Assembly (NCBI GenBank): GCA_003527165.1
Contig: DPSI01000589.1
Location: forward strand, 1-5,900
Reading direction: 5' to 3'
DNA from: Pseudomonas sp.
GTDB taxonomy: Bacteria > Pseudomonadota > Gammaproteobacteria > Pseudomonadales > Pseudomonadaceae
DNA length: 5,900 nucleotides
The notes under the pieces are model-generated. The model was not told the DNA's origin. It was given only the letters and a program-made list of their open reading frames with translations, and made no database searches. Of the stretch, positions 1-5,900 are shown piece by piece. How positions within the stretch are numbered: the stretch's first letter is position 1; the number at the start of each line of letters is the position of its first letter. A program made the translations under genes and the position numbers.

Positions 1-315
1 CTGGGTCAGCTTGCTGACCCCGTCCACCAGTTCGGCGACGGTCTCGCCGAACTGCGCGGTGAGCGCTTCCTTGGCGATGCCGGTGTCTTCGATGACGTCA
101 TGCAGCATGGCCGCCATCAGGCTCTGATGGTCCATGTGCATGTCAGCGAGGATGTTGGCTACCGCGAGGGGATGGGTGACATAAGCTTCACCGCTGCGCC
201 GGCGTTGGCCGTCGTGGGCCTGCTCGGCATAGAAGTAGGCACGGCGCACCAGATTGACCTGGTCTGCGCCGAGATAGGTCGACAGGCGATCGGCAAGAAC
301 GTCTATAGCTGGCAA
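1..315 (-). CDS. spoT: SpoT, bifunctional (p)ppGpp synthetase/hydrolase, N-terminal part (105 codons)
   Basis: This is the start of the bifunctional Rel/Spo enzyme that hydrolyses, and more weakly makes, (p)ppGpp in the cytoplasm. Only the beginning of the HD hydrolase domain is in the window. Visible family motifs are RRRSGEAYVTHP (38-49, with H48) and LHDVIEDT (71-78, with H72, D73, E76 and D77), which match the metal- and substrate-binding residues of the hydrolase site. The reading frame is open to the window edge. The start is TTG at 315-313, giving MPAIDVLADR, which aligns with known Pseudomonas SpoT N-termini. An AAGGAG Shine-Dalgarno lies 7 nt upstream and no in-frame ATG precedes it. 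The gene follows rpoZ with a 60-nt gap, as in the gmk-rpoZ-spoT arrangement of gammaproteobacteria. Its start lies in a strong inverted repeat, listed separately. RelA is unlikely because of the rpoZ linkage and the intact HD motif. Confidence 0.95.
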   Translation of the reverse strand, partial: MPAIDVLADRLSTYLGADQVNLVRRAYFYAEQAHDGQRRRSGEAYVTHPLAVANILADMHMDHQSLMAAMLHDVIEDTGIAKEALTAQFGETVAELVDGVSKLTQ

Positions 316-331
316 GGGTGTGCTCCTTGCC
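311..331 (-). promoter_or_regulatory. Hairpin enclosing the spoT Shine-Dalgarno and TTG start codon
   Basis: Read on the minus strand, GGCAAGG (331-325) and CCTTGCC (317-311) form a perfect 7-bp stem around the 7-nt loop AGCACAC. The Shine-Dalgarno AAGGAG (328-323) begins in the 5' arm and ends in the loop, and the TTG start (315-313) lies wholly in the 3' arm. The structure would block ribosome access to spoT. The inverted repeat is seen directly. The regulatory effect is inferred. Confidence 0.6.
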
Positions 332-375
332 GGCTGGGCGCTGTGTTTGCGGTTCGACTTCGACCTGGCATTTAA

Positions 376-639
376 TCAGAGGGCCTCGTTGGACTCTTCC
401 TCGTACTGCACGAACAGCGGCTCGTCGTCGACGATATCGTCTTGGGCGATGACCTCGTAATCCACCAGACCGGACGCGATTTCACGAAGGGCAACCACGG
501 TCGGCTTGTCATTTTCCCAGGCCACTTTTGGCTCCTTGCCGCCAGTAGCCAGCTGACGCGAGCGTTTGGTGGCGAGCATGACCAGCTCGAAGCGGTTATC
601 TACGTTGTCCAGACAGTCTTCAACGGTAACGCGGGCCAT
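376..639 (-). CDS. rpoZ: RNA polymerase omega subunit RpoZ
   Basis: Omega is the small RNA polymerase subunit that helps fold and hold beta-prime and contributes, with beta-prime, to a ppGpp-binding site. The 87-residue protein begins [20 protein letters not shown] and continues into [10 protein letters not shown] (21-30), the conserved omega N-terminal signature. The acidic C-terminus, ending EEESNEAL, is variable in the family. Length agrees with pseudomonad omega (about 88) and E. coli omega (91). The frame stays open for five codons further upstream, but ATG at 639-637 is chosen because GAGGAAC lies just before it and homologues start at MARVTV. The stop is TGA (378-376). It lies downstream of gmk with a 199-nt gap that may carry its own promoter, and upstream of spoT, with which it is probably co-transcribed. 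Confidence 0.96.
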   Translation of the reverse strand: MARVTVEDCLDNVDNRFELVMLATKRSRQLATGGKEPKVAWENDKPTVVALREIASGLVDYEVIAQDDIVDDEPLFVQYEEESNEAL

Positions 640-693
640 GGTGTTCCTCATCAATAGCGGTAAAGCATGCCCGAATGGGCGAGCGGACGGGAT

Positions 694-722
694 AGTCTAA
701 AAAATCACCAGCCGTTAGGGAA
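694..722 (-). promoter_or_regulatory. Candidate sigma-70 promoter for rpoZ-spoT
   Basis: On the minus strand TTCCCT (722-717) is followed after 17 nt by TAGACT (699-694), which matches 3 of 6 and 4 of 6 consensus positions. Transcription would start near 687, leaving a leader of about 48 nt before rpoZ. The unusually long gmk-rpoZ gap supports a promoter somewhere here, but this particular match is weak. The leader also contains a 4-bp GCCC/GGGC inverted repeat (669-680). Confidence 0.3.
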
Positions 723-813
723 GCGGTAAAAGTGAAAAGCTCAATGGCGTCCGGTCACGCTTCGTTACCCGGCAGCTTGGTCATGGTGATTGTGAAAGCG
801 TCATCCACTCTAT

Positions 814-837
814 GCTCCCAGCTCCCAGCTCCCAGCT
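814..837. repeat. Heptamer tandem repeat behind gmk (about 3.4 copies)
   Basis: The plus strand shows GCTCCCA three times in exact tandem (814-820, 821-827, 828-834) plus GCT. Read in the direction of gmk this is AGCTGGG repeated, starting one base after the gmk TGA stop. It resembles the repeats behind the DUF4870 gene and crc in this window. Confidence 0.9.
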
Positions 838-838
838 T

Positions 839-2397
<1,559 letters not shown>

Positions 2398-2431
2398 TGG
2401 GTAACCCTCGGTGCGGTACGAAAGGCGGAGG

Positions 2432-2437
2432 ATTGTA
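2432..2437 (-). promoter_or_regulatory. Candidate -10 element for yicC
   Basis: TACAAT (2437-2432, minus strand) matches 5 of 6 positions of the -10 consensus and would start transcription about 28 nt upstream of the yicC ATG. No recognisable -35 lies 16-18 nt upstream, so the promoter would be weak or activator-dependent. Confidence 0.4.
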
Positions 2438-2477
2438 AAGGAAAAACCAGCCATTGGCCTGCGCGCATCGTCTTCCG

Positions 2478-2496
2478 TGACCGCTTGGCTCGGTCA
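2478..2496. promoter_or_regulatory. Palindrome TGACCG-N7-CGGTCA between yicC and rph
   Basis: TGACCG (2478-2483) and CGGTCA (2491-2496) form a perfect 6-bp inverted repeat around CTTGGCT. It lies in the divergent gap, upstream of both putative -10 elements and about 40-60 bp from the yicC one. The dyad suggests a dimeric regulator site, but no regulator is identified. Confidence 0.3.
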
Positions 2497-2555
2497 GATC
2501 GCCGCAGACGAACCCCGATTGGTTCGGTGGTGGCCCTTATACCGGCCGGGGCCTC

Positions 2556-2561
2556 TATAAT
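2556..2561 (+). promoter_or_regulatory. -10 element of the rph promoter
   Basis: TATAAT is an exact -10 consensus, 37 bp before the rph ATG, giving a leader of about 31 nt. The region 16-18 bp upstream (around GGCCCTTA) is a poor -35 and no TGn extension is present. This is the best promoter candidate for rph and the DUF4870 gene behind it. Confidence 0.6.
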
Positions 2562-2598
2562 GGCCGCTATTCCATTTCCCAGAAGCAGGATAAGCCTC

Positions 2599-3321
2599 AT
2601 GAAACGACCCAGTGGCCGCGCCGCCGACCAGCTGCGTTCGATCCGCATCACCCGCAACTACACCAAGCATGCCGAGGGATCGGTGCTGGTGGAGTTCGGT
2701 GATACCAAGGTGATCTGCACCGCCAGCATCGAAAATGGCGTACCGCGTTTCCTCAAGGGGCAGGGGCAAGGCTGGTTGACCGCCGAGTACGGCATGTTGC
2801 CGCGCGCCACGGGCGAGCGTAACCAGCGGGAAGCCAGCCGGGGCAAGCAGGGCGGACGCACGCTGGAGATCCAGCGCCTGATCGGCCGCTCGCTGCGCGC
2901 TTCGCTGGACATGACCAAGCTGGGCGAGAACACCATCTACATCGATTGCGATGTGATCCAGGCCGATGGCGGTACCCGCACCGCCTCGATCACCGGTGCG
3001 ATGGTGGCGCTGGTCGATGCCCTGAAGCTGCTAAAGAAGCGTGGTGGACTTAAGGGCGGCGATCCGCTCAAGCAAATGGTCGCCGCGGTTTCGGTGGGGA
3101 TCTACCAGGGCGAGCCGGTGCTCGATCTGGATTACTTGGAAGATTCGGCAGCTGAAACCGACCTTAACGTGGTGATGACCAGTGCCGGCGGGTTCATCGA
3201 GGTCCAGGGCACTGCTGAAGGCGCACCGTTCCAGCCGGAAGAGCTCAACGCCATGCTTGCGCTGGCGCAAGACGGCATGAAAGAACTGTTCGCGCTGCAA
3301 CTGGCTGCGCTCGCCGACTGA
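2599..3321 (+). CDS. rph: Ribonuclease PH
   Basis: RNase PH is a phosphate-dependent 3'-5' exoribonuclease that trims tRNA 3' ends and other structured RNAs as a hexameric ring. The 240-residue protein starts [10 protein letters not shown] and covers the whole family length (238-240). It shows the conserved segments [15 protein letters not shown] (57-71), [17 protein letters not shown] (81-97), the phosphate-binding GGTRTAS (124-130, with R127) and the acidic DSAAETDLN (182-190, with D182 and D188 as probable metal ligands). ATG at 2599 is chosen over an open in-frame extension to 2293 because homologues start here and AGGA lies 8 nt upstream. The gene is intact, unlike the frameshifted rph-1 of E. 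coli K-12. In E. coli rph directly precedes pyrE; here a DUF4870 gene and the inverted crc lie between them. Confidence 0.98.
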   Translation: MKRPSGRAADQLRSIRITRNYTKHAEGSVLVEFGDTKVICTASIENGVPRFLKGQGQGWLTAEYGMLPRATGERNQREASRGKQGGRTLEIQRLIGRSLRASLDMTKLGENTIYIDCDVIQADGGTRTASITGAMVALVDALKLLKKRGGLKGGDPLKQMVAAVSVGIYQGEPVLDLDYLEDSAAETDLNVVMTSAGGFIEVQGTAEGAPFQPEELNAMLALAQDGMKELFALQLAALAD

Positions 3322-3337
3322 CCCAGAGGAGAGCGCC

Positions 3338-3706
3338 ATGCCTGATCAGGAGCTGGTACCGAAACCCTCGCCGCAAGCGCGGCAGTGGGCCATGTTCTGT
3401 CACTACTCGGCGTTCTTCTGGTTTCTGGTGCCGATGATCGGCAACGTGCTGGGGCCGCTGATCGTCTGGCAGCTGAAGAAGGAGATGGATCCTTTCGTCG
3501 ACGAGCAGGGCAAGGAAGCGCTGAATTTTCAGATCACCTTCAGCATTTTGCTGATGATCTGCGGGGCGCTGGCCTGGATACTGATCGGCTTCCCGCTCAT
3601 GGCGTTGATCAGCGTAGTGGCGTTGGTGCTGGTGGTAATTGCCGGCATTCGCGCCAATGAAGGTAAGCCTTATCGTTATCCGTTCTGCTGGCGGATCGTC
3701 AAGTAG
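3338..3706 (+). CDS. DUF4870 family small membrane protein
   Basis: This is a 122-residue inner-membrane protein of unknown function. After a polar N-terminus (1-16), hydrophobic segments lie at about 25-46, 67-86 and 87-104, suggesting three or four membrane passes. The soluble stretch DPFVDEQGKEALNFQ (51-65) between the first two is the family signature, and GIRANEGKPYRYPF (103-116) near the end also fits. A strong GAGGAG ribosome site precedes the ATG, only 16 nt after the rph stop, so it is almost certainly co-transcribed with rph. A gene of this kind occupies the same place between rph and crc in other Pseudomonas chromosomes, from memory of their gene order. The link to RNA metabolism is positional only. 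Two heptamer copies follow the stop. Confidence 0.9.
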   Translation: MPDQELVPKPSPQARQWAMFCHYSAFFWFLVPMIGNVLGPLIVWQLKKEMDPFVDEQGKEALNFQITFSILLMICGALAWILIGFPLMALISVVALVLVVIAGIRANEGKPYRYPFCWRIVK

Positions 3707-3711
3707 CGGCC

Positions 3712-3727
3712 AGCTTCAAGCTGCGAG
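3712..3727. repeat. Heptamer repeat behind the DUF4870 gene (about two copies)
   Basis: AGCTTCA (3712-3718) and AGCTGCG (3719-3725) follow the stop codon by five bases and are followed by AG. They share the AGCT core and 7-base period of the arrays after gmk and crc. AAGCTGC (3718-3724) can pair with GCAGCTT (3796-3802) of the crc array. Confidence 0.6.
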
Positions 3728-3736
3728 TAAGCAGGA

Positions 3737-3754
3737 GAGGCCTGGCAGGGCCTC
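3737..3754. terminator. Hairpin in the convergent DUF4870/crc gap
   Basis: GAGGCC (3737-3742) and GGCCTC (3749-3754) form a perfect 6-bp stem with the 6-nt loop TGGCAG. It sits between two convergent genes, where terminators are expected, and between inverted heptamer repeats. No T-run follows on either strand, so intrinsic termination would be inefficient. Confidence 0.4.
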
Positions 3755-3777
3755 AACCTCCGTCGTCATTCTGATTC

Positions 3778-3802
3778 GTTTGCAGTTTGCAGTTTGCAGC
3801 TT
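3778..3802. repeat. Heptamer tandem repeat behind crc (about 3.5 copies)
   Basis: The plus strand shows GTTTGCA three times in exact tandem (3778-3784, 3785-3791, 3792-3798) followed by GCTT. In the crc direction this reads AGCTGCA, AACTGCA, AACTGCA, and the first repeat base is the last A of the crc TAA stop codon. The array therefore overlaps the gene end. Confidence 0.9.
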
Positions 3803-4580
3803 AAAGACTCAGCGTCCAGTCGTAATCCACCACCAGCGGGGCGTGCTGGGAGAAGCGAGGCTGACGGGGCAAGCGGGCATTACGCACGAAGCGGCGCATG
3901 CCTGAGGTGAGGATCTGATAATCGAAACGCCAGCCCAGATTGAGCATCTGCGCCTGCTCGGTATCCGGCCACCAGCTGTAGAGATCGCCCTCCCTGCTGG
4001 CTTCACGCAGGGCGTCGATATAGCCCATATTGCCGAATATTTCATCGAGCCAGGCACGCTCCGGCGCCAGGAAGCCGGTGGCCTGCTGGCAGTCGCGCCA
4101 GTTCTTCACGTCCAGCTTCTGATGGGCCACATACAGCGAGCCGCAATAGATATATTCGCGGCGCTTGCGGCGTTGTTTGTCCAGGTAATGGGCGAAGTCG
4201 TCCATGAACTTGAATTTCTGGTTCAGGTCTTCGTCGCCGCCGCGGCCGGTTGGTAACAGCAGGCTGGCGATGCTGACCTTGTCGAAGTCGGCCTGGAGAT
4301 AGCGGCCGTAGCGGTCTGCTGTTTCGAAACCGAGCCCCATGATCACGGCCTTCGGCTGCAATCGGGAATACAGCGCAACGCCACCCTGCTCCGGAATTTC
4401 CGCATCGACGGTATAGAGAAAATAACCATCGAGTTGGTAGGCCGGATCGTCGAGTTCTACTACGGAGGCGCGGGTATCCTGCAGGCAGATGACATCGGCA
4501 TTCTGCGCTTGCAGCCAGCTGAGGAGACCTCGCTGTGCCGCCGCTTGAATGCCATTCACGTTGACACTGATGATCCGCAT
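3801..4580 (-). CDS. crc: Catabolite repression control protein Crc
   Basis: Crc works with Hfq on A-rich mRNA sites to block translation of genes for less preferred carbon sources; in this partnership Hfq contacts the RNA through its distal face. The 259-residue protein has the expected length and begins MRIISVNVNGIQAAAQRGLL. It has the exonuclease III/AP-endonuclease fold but the active site is lost. The usual LQET is LQDT (33-36), the GDxN catalytic motif is GSLY (147-150), and the terminal SDH is SQH (244-246). KRREYIYC (139-146) and VAHQKLDVKNW (151-161) are typical of Crc. ATG at 4580-4578 has AGGGG about 7 nt upstream. The gene is convergent with the DUF4870 gene and divergent from pyrE. 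Automatic annotation may call it exonuclease III, but the lost catalytic residues and the locus argue against that. Confidence 0.97.
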   Translation of the reverse strand: MRIISVNVNGIQAAAQRGLLSWLQAQNADVICLQDTRASVVELDDPAYQLDGYFLYTVDAEIPEQGGVALYSRLQPKAVIMGLGFETADRYGRYLQADFDKVSIASLLLPTGRGGDEDLNQKFKFMDDFAHYLDKQRRKRREYIYCGSLYVAHQKLDVKNWRDCQQATGFLAPERAWLDEIFGNMGYIDALREASREGDLYSWWPDTEQAQMLNLGWRFDYQILTSGMRRFVRNARLPRQPRFSQHAPLVVDYDWTLSL

Positions 4581-4595
4581 AAATGGCCCCTAAAA

Positions 4596-4607
4596 ACACG
4601 TGCGTGT
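4596..4607. promoter_or_regulatory. 12-bp palindrome in the crc/pyrE gap
   Basis: ACACG (4596-4600) and CGTGT (4603-4607) form an inverted repeat around TG and abut the shared -10 element. The position overlaps the likely crc start of transcription, so a protein bound here could affect both genes. No regulator is identified. Confidence 0.25.
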
Positions 4608-4613
4608 ATGATA
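4607..4613. promoter_or_regulatory. Overlapping, symmetrical -10 elements for crc and pyrE
   Basis: The heptamer TATGATA contains TATGAT on the plus strand (4607-4612) and TATCAT on the minus strand (4613-4608), each 5 of 6 matches to the -10 consensus. Leaders would be about 46 nt for pyrE and 21 nt for crc. Neither side has a good -35. The elements are seen directly. Their use as promoters is inferred from the 84-bp divergent gap. Confidence 0.45.
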
Positions 4614-4664
4614 ACCCAAGCTCTTTGCAATTAGCTAAACCAGTGTCTTCCGGGAATATTCTTC

Positions 4665-5306
4665 ATGCAGGCGTACCAGCGCGACTTCATTCGCTTCGCC
4701 ATCGAACGCGGGGTTCTGCGCTTCGGTGATTTCACTCTGAAATCCGGGCGTACCAGCCCCTATTTCTTCAACGCCGGCTTGTTCAATACCGGCTCGGCGC
4801 TGGCTCAACTGGGGCGCTTCTATGCGGCTGCGGTCGCGGATAGCGGTATCGATTTCGATGTGATCTTCGGTCCGGCGTACAAGGGTATCCCTCTGGCCGC
4901 AGCGACGGCGATGTCCCTGGCCGAGCATCATCAACGAGACCTGCCCTGGTGCTTTAACCGCAAGGAGGCCAAGGATCACGGCGAGGGCGGTACGCTGGTC
5001 GGTGCGCCGCTCACTGGTCGTGTACTGATCGTCGACGACGTCATTACCGCTGGGACCGCGATTCGCGAAGTCATGCAGATCATCCGAGCCCAGGAAGCAC
5101 AAGCCGCCGGTGTACTAATCGCGCTCAATCGGCAGGAGCGCGGGCAGGGCGAGTTATCCGCGATTCAAGAAGTGGAACACGACTATGGTATGCCTGTAGT
5201 AAGCATTGTTTCGTTGGCTCAGGTGTTAGACTTCCTCGCTCAGGACAAGCAACTCAAGCAGCACTTGCCGGCGGTAGAAGCCTACCGCGATCAGTACGGA
5301 ATCTGA
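4665..5306 (+). CDS. pyrE: Orotate phosphoribosyltransferase
   Basis: PyrE joins orotate to PRPP to make orotidine 5'-monophosphate in de novo pyrimidine synthesis, acting as a cytoplasmic dimer. The 213-residue protein matches the bacterial family length. It shows [16 protein letters not shown] (23-38), the substrate-binding [10 protein letters not shown] (69-78), the flexible-loop region [13 protein letters not shown] (97-109) and the PRPP motif [13 protein letters not shown] (120-132) with the paired aspartates. The ATG at 4665 has only a weak GGGAA ribosome site about 8 nt upstream. It diverges from crc rather than following rph directly as in E. coli, so the E. coli attenuation arrangement inside an rph-pyrE transcript cannot apply here. 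No T-run hairpin in the sense direction follows the stop. Confidence 0.98.
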   Translation: MQAYQRDFIRFAIERGVLRFGDFTLKSGRTSPYFFNAGLFNTGSALAQLGRFYAAAVADSGIDFDVIFGPAYKGIPLAAATAMSLAEHHQRDLPWCFNRKEAKDHGEGGTLVGAPLTGRVLIVDDVITAGTAIREVMQIIRAQEAQAAGVLIALNRQERGQGELSAIQEVEHDYGMPVVSIVSLAQVLDFLAQDKQLKQHLPAVEAYRDQYGI

Positions 5307-5340
5307 TCGGCCCGGTAACGCGCAGGTCTCGAACAAGTAT

Positions 5341-5371
5341 TAAAAAAATGTCGGGCGCTCAGCACGCCCGA
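5341..5371 (-). terminator. Intrinsic terminator facing left, downstream of pyrE
   Basis: TCGGGCG (5351-5357) and CGCCCGA (5365-5371) form a perfect 7-bp stem with a 7-nt loop. Read on the minus strand, the stem is followed by CA and then seven T residues (5348-5342), a textbook intrinsic terminator. On the plus strand the run is an A-tract before the stem and no T-run follows, so termination of pyrE would be poor. No minus-strand gene is visible to its right. Confidence 0.75.
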
Positions 5372-5402
5372 TGCCTGCCTATGGCCGTTTTTCAGCCATT
5401 CG

Positions 5403-5420
5403 AAGAATAAAAATAAAAAA
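5403..5420 (+). promoter_or_regulatory. A-rich tract of six ARN triplets, candidate Hfq/Crc site
   Basis: The 18 bases read AAG AAT AAA AAT AAA AAA, six successive A-R-N triplets, and contain AANAANAA matches (for example AAGAATAA, 5403-5410). Six ARN units correspond to the six distal-face pockets of an Hfq hexamer, and such sites are the known targets of Hfq-Crc in Pseudomonas. The tract ends 64 nt before the start of the permease-like gene, further upstream than usual sites near ribosome-binding sites. Whether it is transcribed is unknown. Confidence 0.4.
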
Positions 5421-5484
5421 GAGTAGCCACGGTAGGTCGGCCTCGGTCGCCTTCTGTTCCGTCTAACCTTTTTTAAAGCATCCG

Positions 5485-5900
5485 ATGACCGACAATAATC
5501 AAAACTACCAAGATTTGCATAAGCCCAGTCGTTCTTTTTCCTCGCGCGCCGACTACCTCGATCACGAATTGACCATCATGGCGCCGAGGCGCTGGCGACC
5601 GAACCTGCCATTACGGGACTATCGTTTCGAGTGGGAAGACTGGGTGCCGGCATTGGCGGCGACCATTGGCAAAATCGTCATGGTTGCTGCTGTAGTGGCC
5701 GCTTTTGCCGGCCCGATGGGCTTGTCCGATGAGTTCGTCATCGAGAACGCACGCTTCGAGATGCTGATCGCGGCGATTCTGTTCGTGGTGCTCGTCTCGG
5801 GCTTTCTCAACCCTACCGCCAACCTGGCTGGCACTCATGGGCCGCTGATCCCCCTAATTCCCTTGATCGTCGCTTCGGGTGGCCACCCAATGGCGCTGGG
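5485..5900 (+). CDS. Permease-like integral membrane protein, probably DUF3360 family, N-terminal part (138 codons)
   Basis: The frame is open from ATG at 5485 to the window edge and encodes 138 complete codons. A polar N-terminus (1-50) carries DYLDHELTIMAPRRW (23-37) and LRDYRFEWEDWVPAL (43-57). Hydrophobic segments follow at about 54-77, 94-108 and 120-131, the last within GTHGPLIPLIPL (116-127), which resembles the substrate-site helices of SulP/NCS2-type transporters. From memory this combination fits the DUF3360 family, whose substrate is not known to me. The start lacks a clear Shine-Dalgarno (only AAAG about 7 nt upstream). The next in-frame ATG, codon 32, would remove the conserved DYLDHEL segment. 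It shares a strand with pyrE but is separated by 178 nt of AT-rich sequence with an opposing terminator, so it is probably a separate transcription unit. Confidence 0.75.
   Translation, partial: MTDNNQNYQDLHKPSRSFSSRADYLDHELTIMAPRRWRPNLPLRDYRFEWEDWVPALAATIGKIVMVAAVVAAFAGPMGLSDEFVIENARFEMLIAAILFVVLVSGFLNPTANLAGTHGPLIPLIPLIVASGGHPMAL

Noticed and set aside
755..784. Nine-codon minus-strand frame (MTKLPGNEA) between gmk and rpoZ, as a possible leader peptide
   Set aside because: No ribosome-binding site, no regulatory codon run and no attenuator hairpin follows.
4042..4599. 185-codon minus-strand frame overlapping crc
   Set aside because: It is a frame-shifted reading of crc with Arg/Pro-rich composition; crc itself is complete in the correct frame.
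5382..5397. TGGC-N8-CAGCC with GG and GC 10 nt apart, resembling a sigma-54 -24/-12 promoter before the permease gene
   Set aside because: Only the invariant GG and GC plus a few bases match, the TTGC half is poor, and the same bases form a 5-bp inverted repeat ATGGC/GCCAT; too weak to call.
5611..5838. Two minus-strand open frames opposite the permease gene, as owners of the leftward terminator
   Set aside because: They are shadows of the hydrophobic plus-strand gene, with no ribosome site or domain.

Overview
The window is a conserved housekeeping segment of a Pseudomonas-type gammaproteobacterium. The strongest marker is crc, a catabolite-repression regulator typical of Pseudomonas and Azotobacter. 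The order spoT, rpoZ, gmk, yicC, rph, DUF4870 gene, crc, pyrE is the one I recall from Pseudomonas chromosomes. High GC content and the heptameric repeats behind several genes would suit the P. stutzeri/P. mendocina side of the genus, but the species cannot be fixed from the sequence.

Left part, bases 1-2397, minus strand: yicC, gmk, rpoZ and the first 105 codons of spoT run leftward. Gmk, omega and SpoT are linked through guanine nucleotides and (p)ppGpp: Gmk makes GDP, SpoT makes or destroys (p)ppGpp, and omega helps form one ppGpp site on RNA polymerase. A divergent intergenic region (2398-2598) separates yicC from rph and holds a -10 for each direction plus a palindrome.

Middle, 2599-4580: rph (RNase PH) and a small DUF4870 membrane protein run rightward and meet crc, which runs leftward. 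The 94-bp convergent gap holds heptamer repeats in opposite orientation around a hairpin.

Right part, 4581-5900: crc and pyrE diverge from an 84-bp gap with an almost symmetrical -10 element shared by both strands. After pyrE comes an AT-rich gap (5307-5484) with a terminator that faces the wrong way for pyrE and an 18-base A-rich tract of six ARN triplets, the type of site bound by Hfq/Crc. A membrane permease-like gene (probably DUF3360) starts at 5485 and runs off the end.

The protein-coding content is ordinary, and I see no mobile element, CRISPR array, tRNA or rRNA. The points worth a second look are regulatory: a hairpin that buries both the Shine-Dalgarno and the TTG start of spoT, heptamer arrays directly behind three stop codons, the symmetrical crc/pyrE promoter, and the ARN tract beside an apparently unowned terminator.
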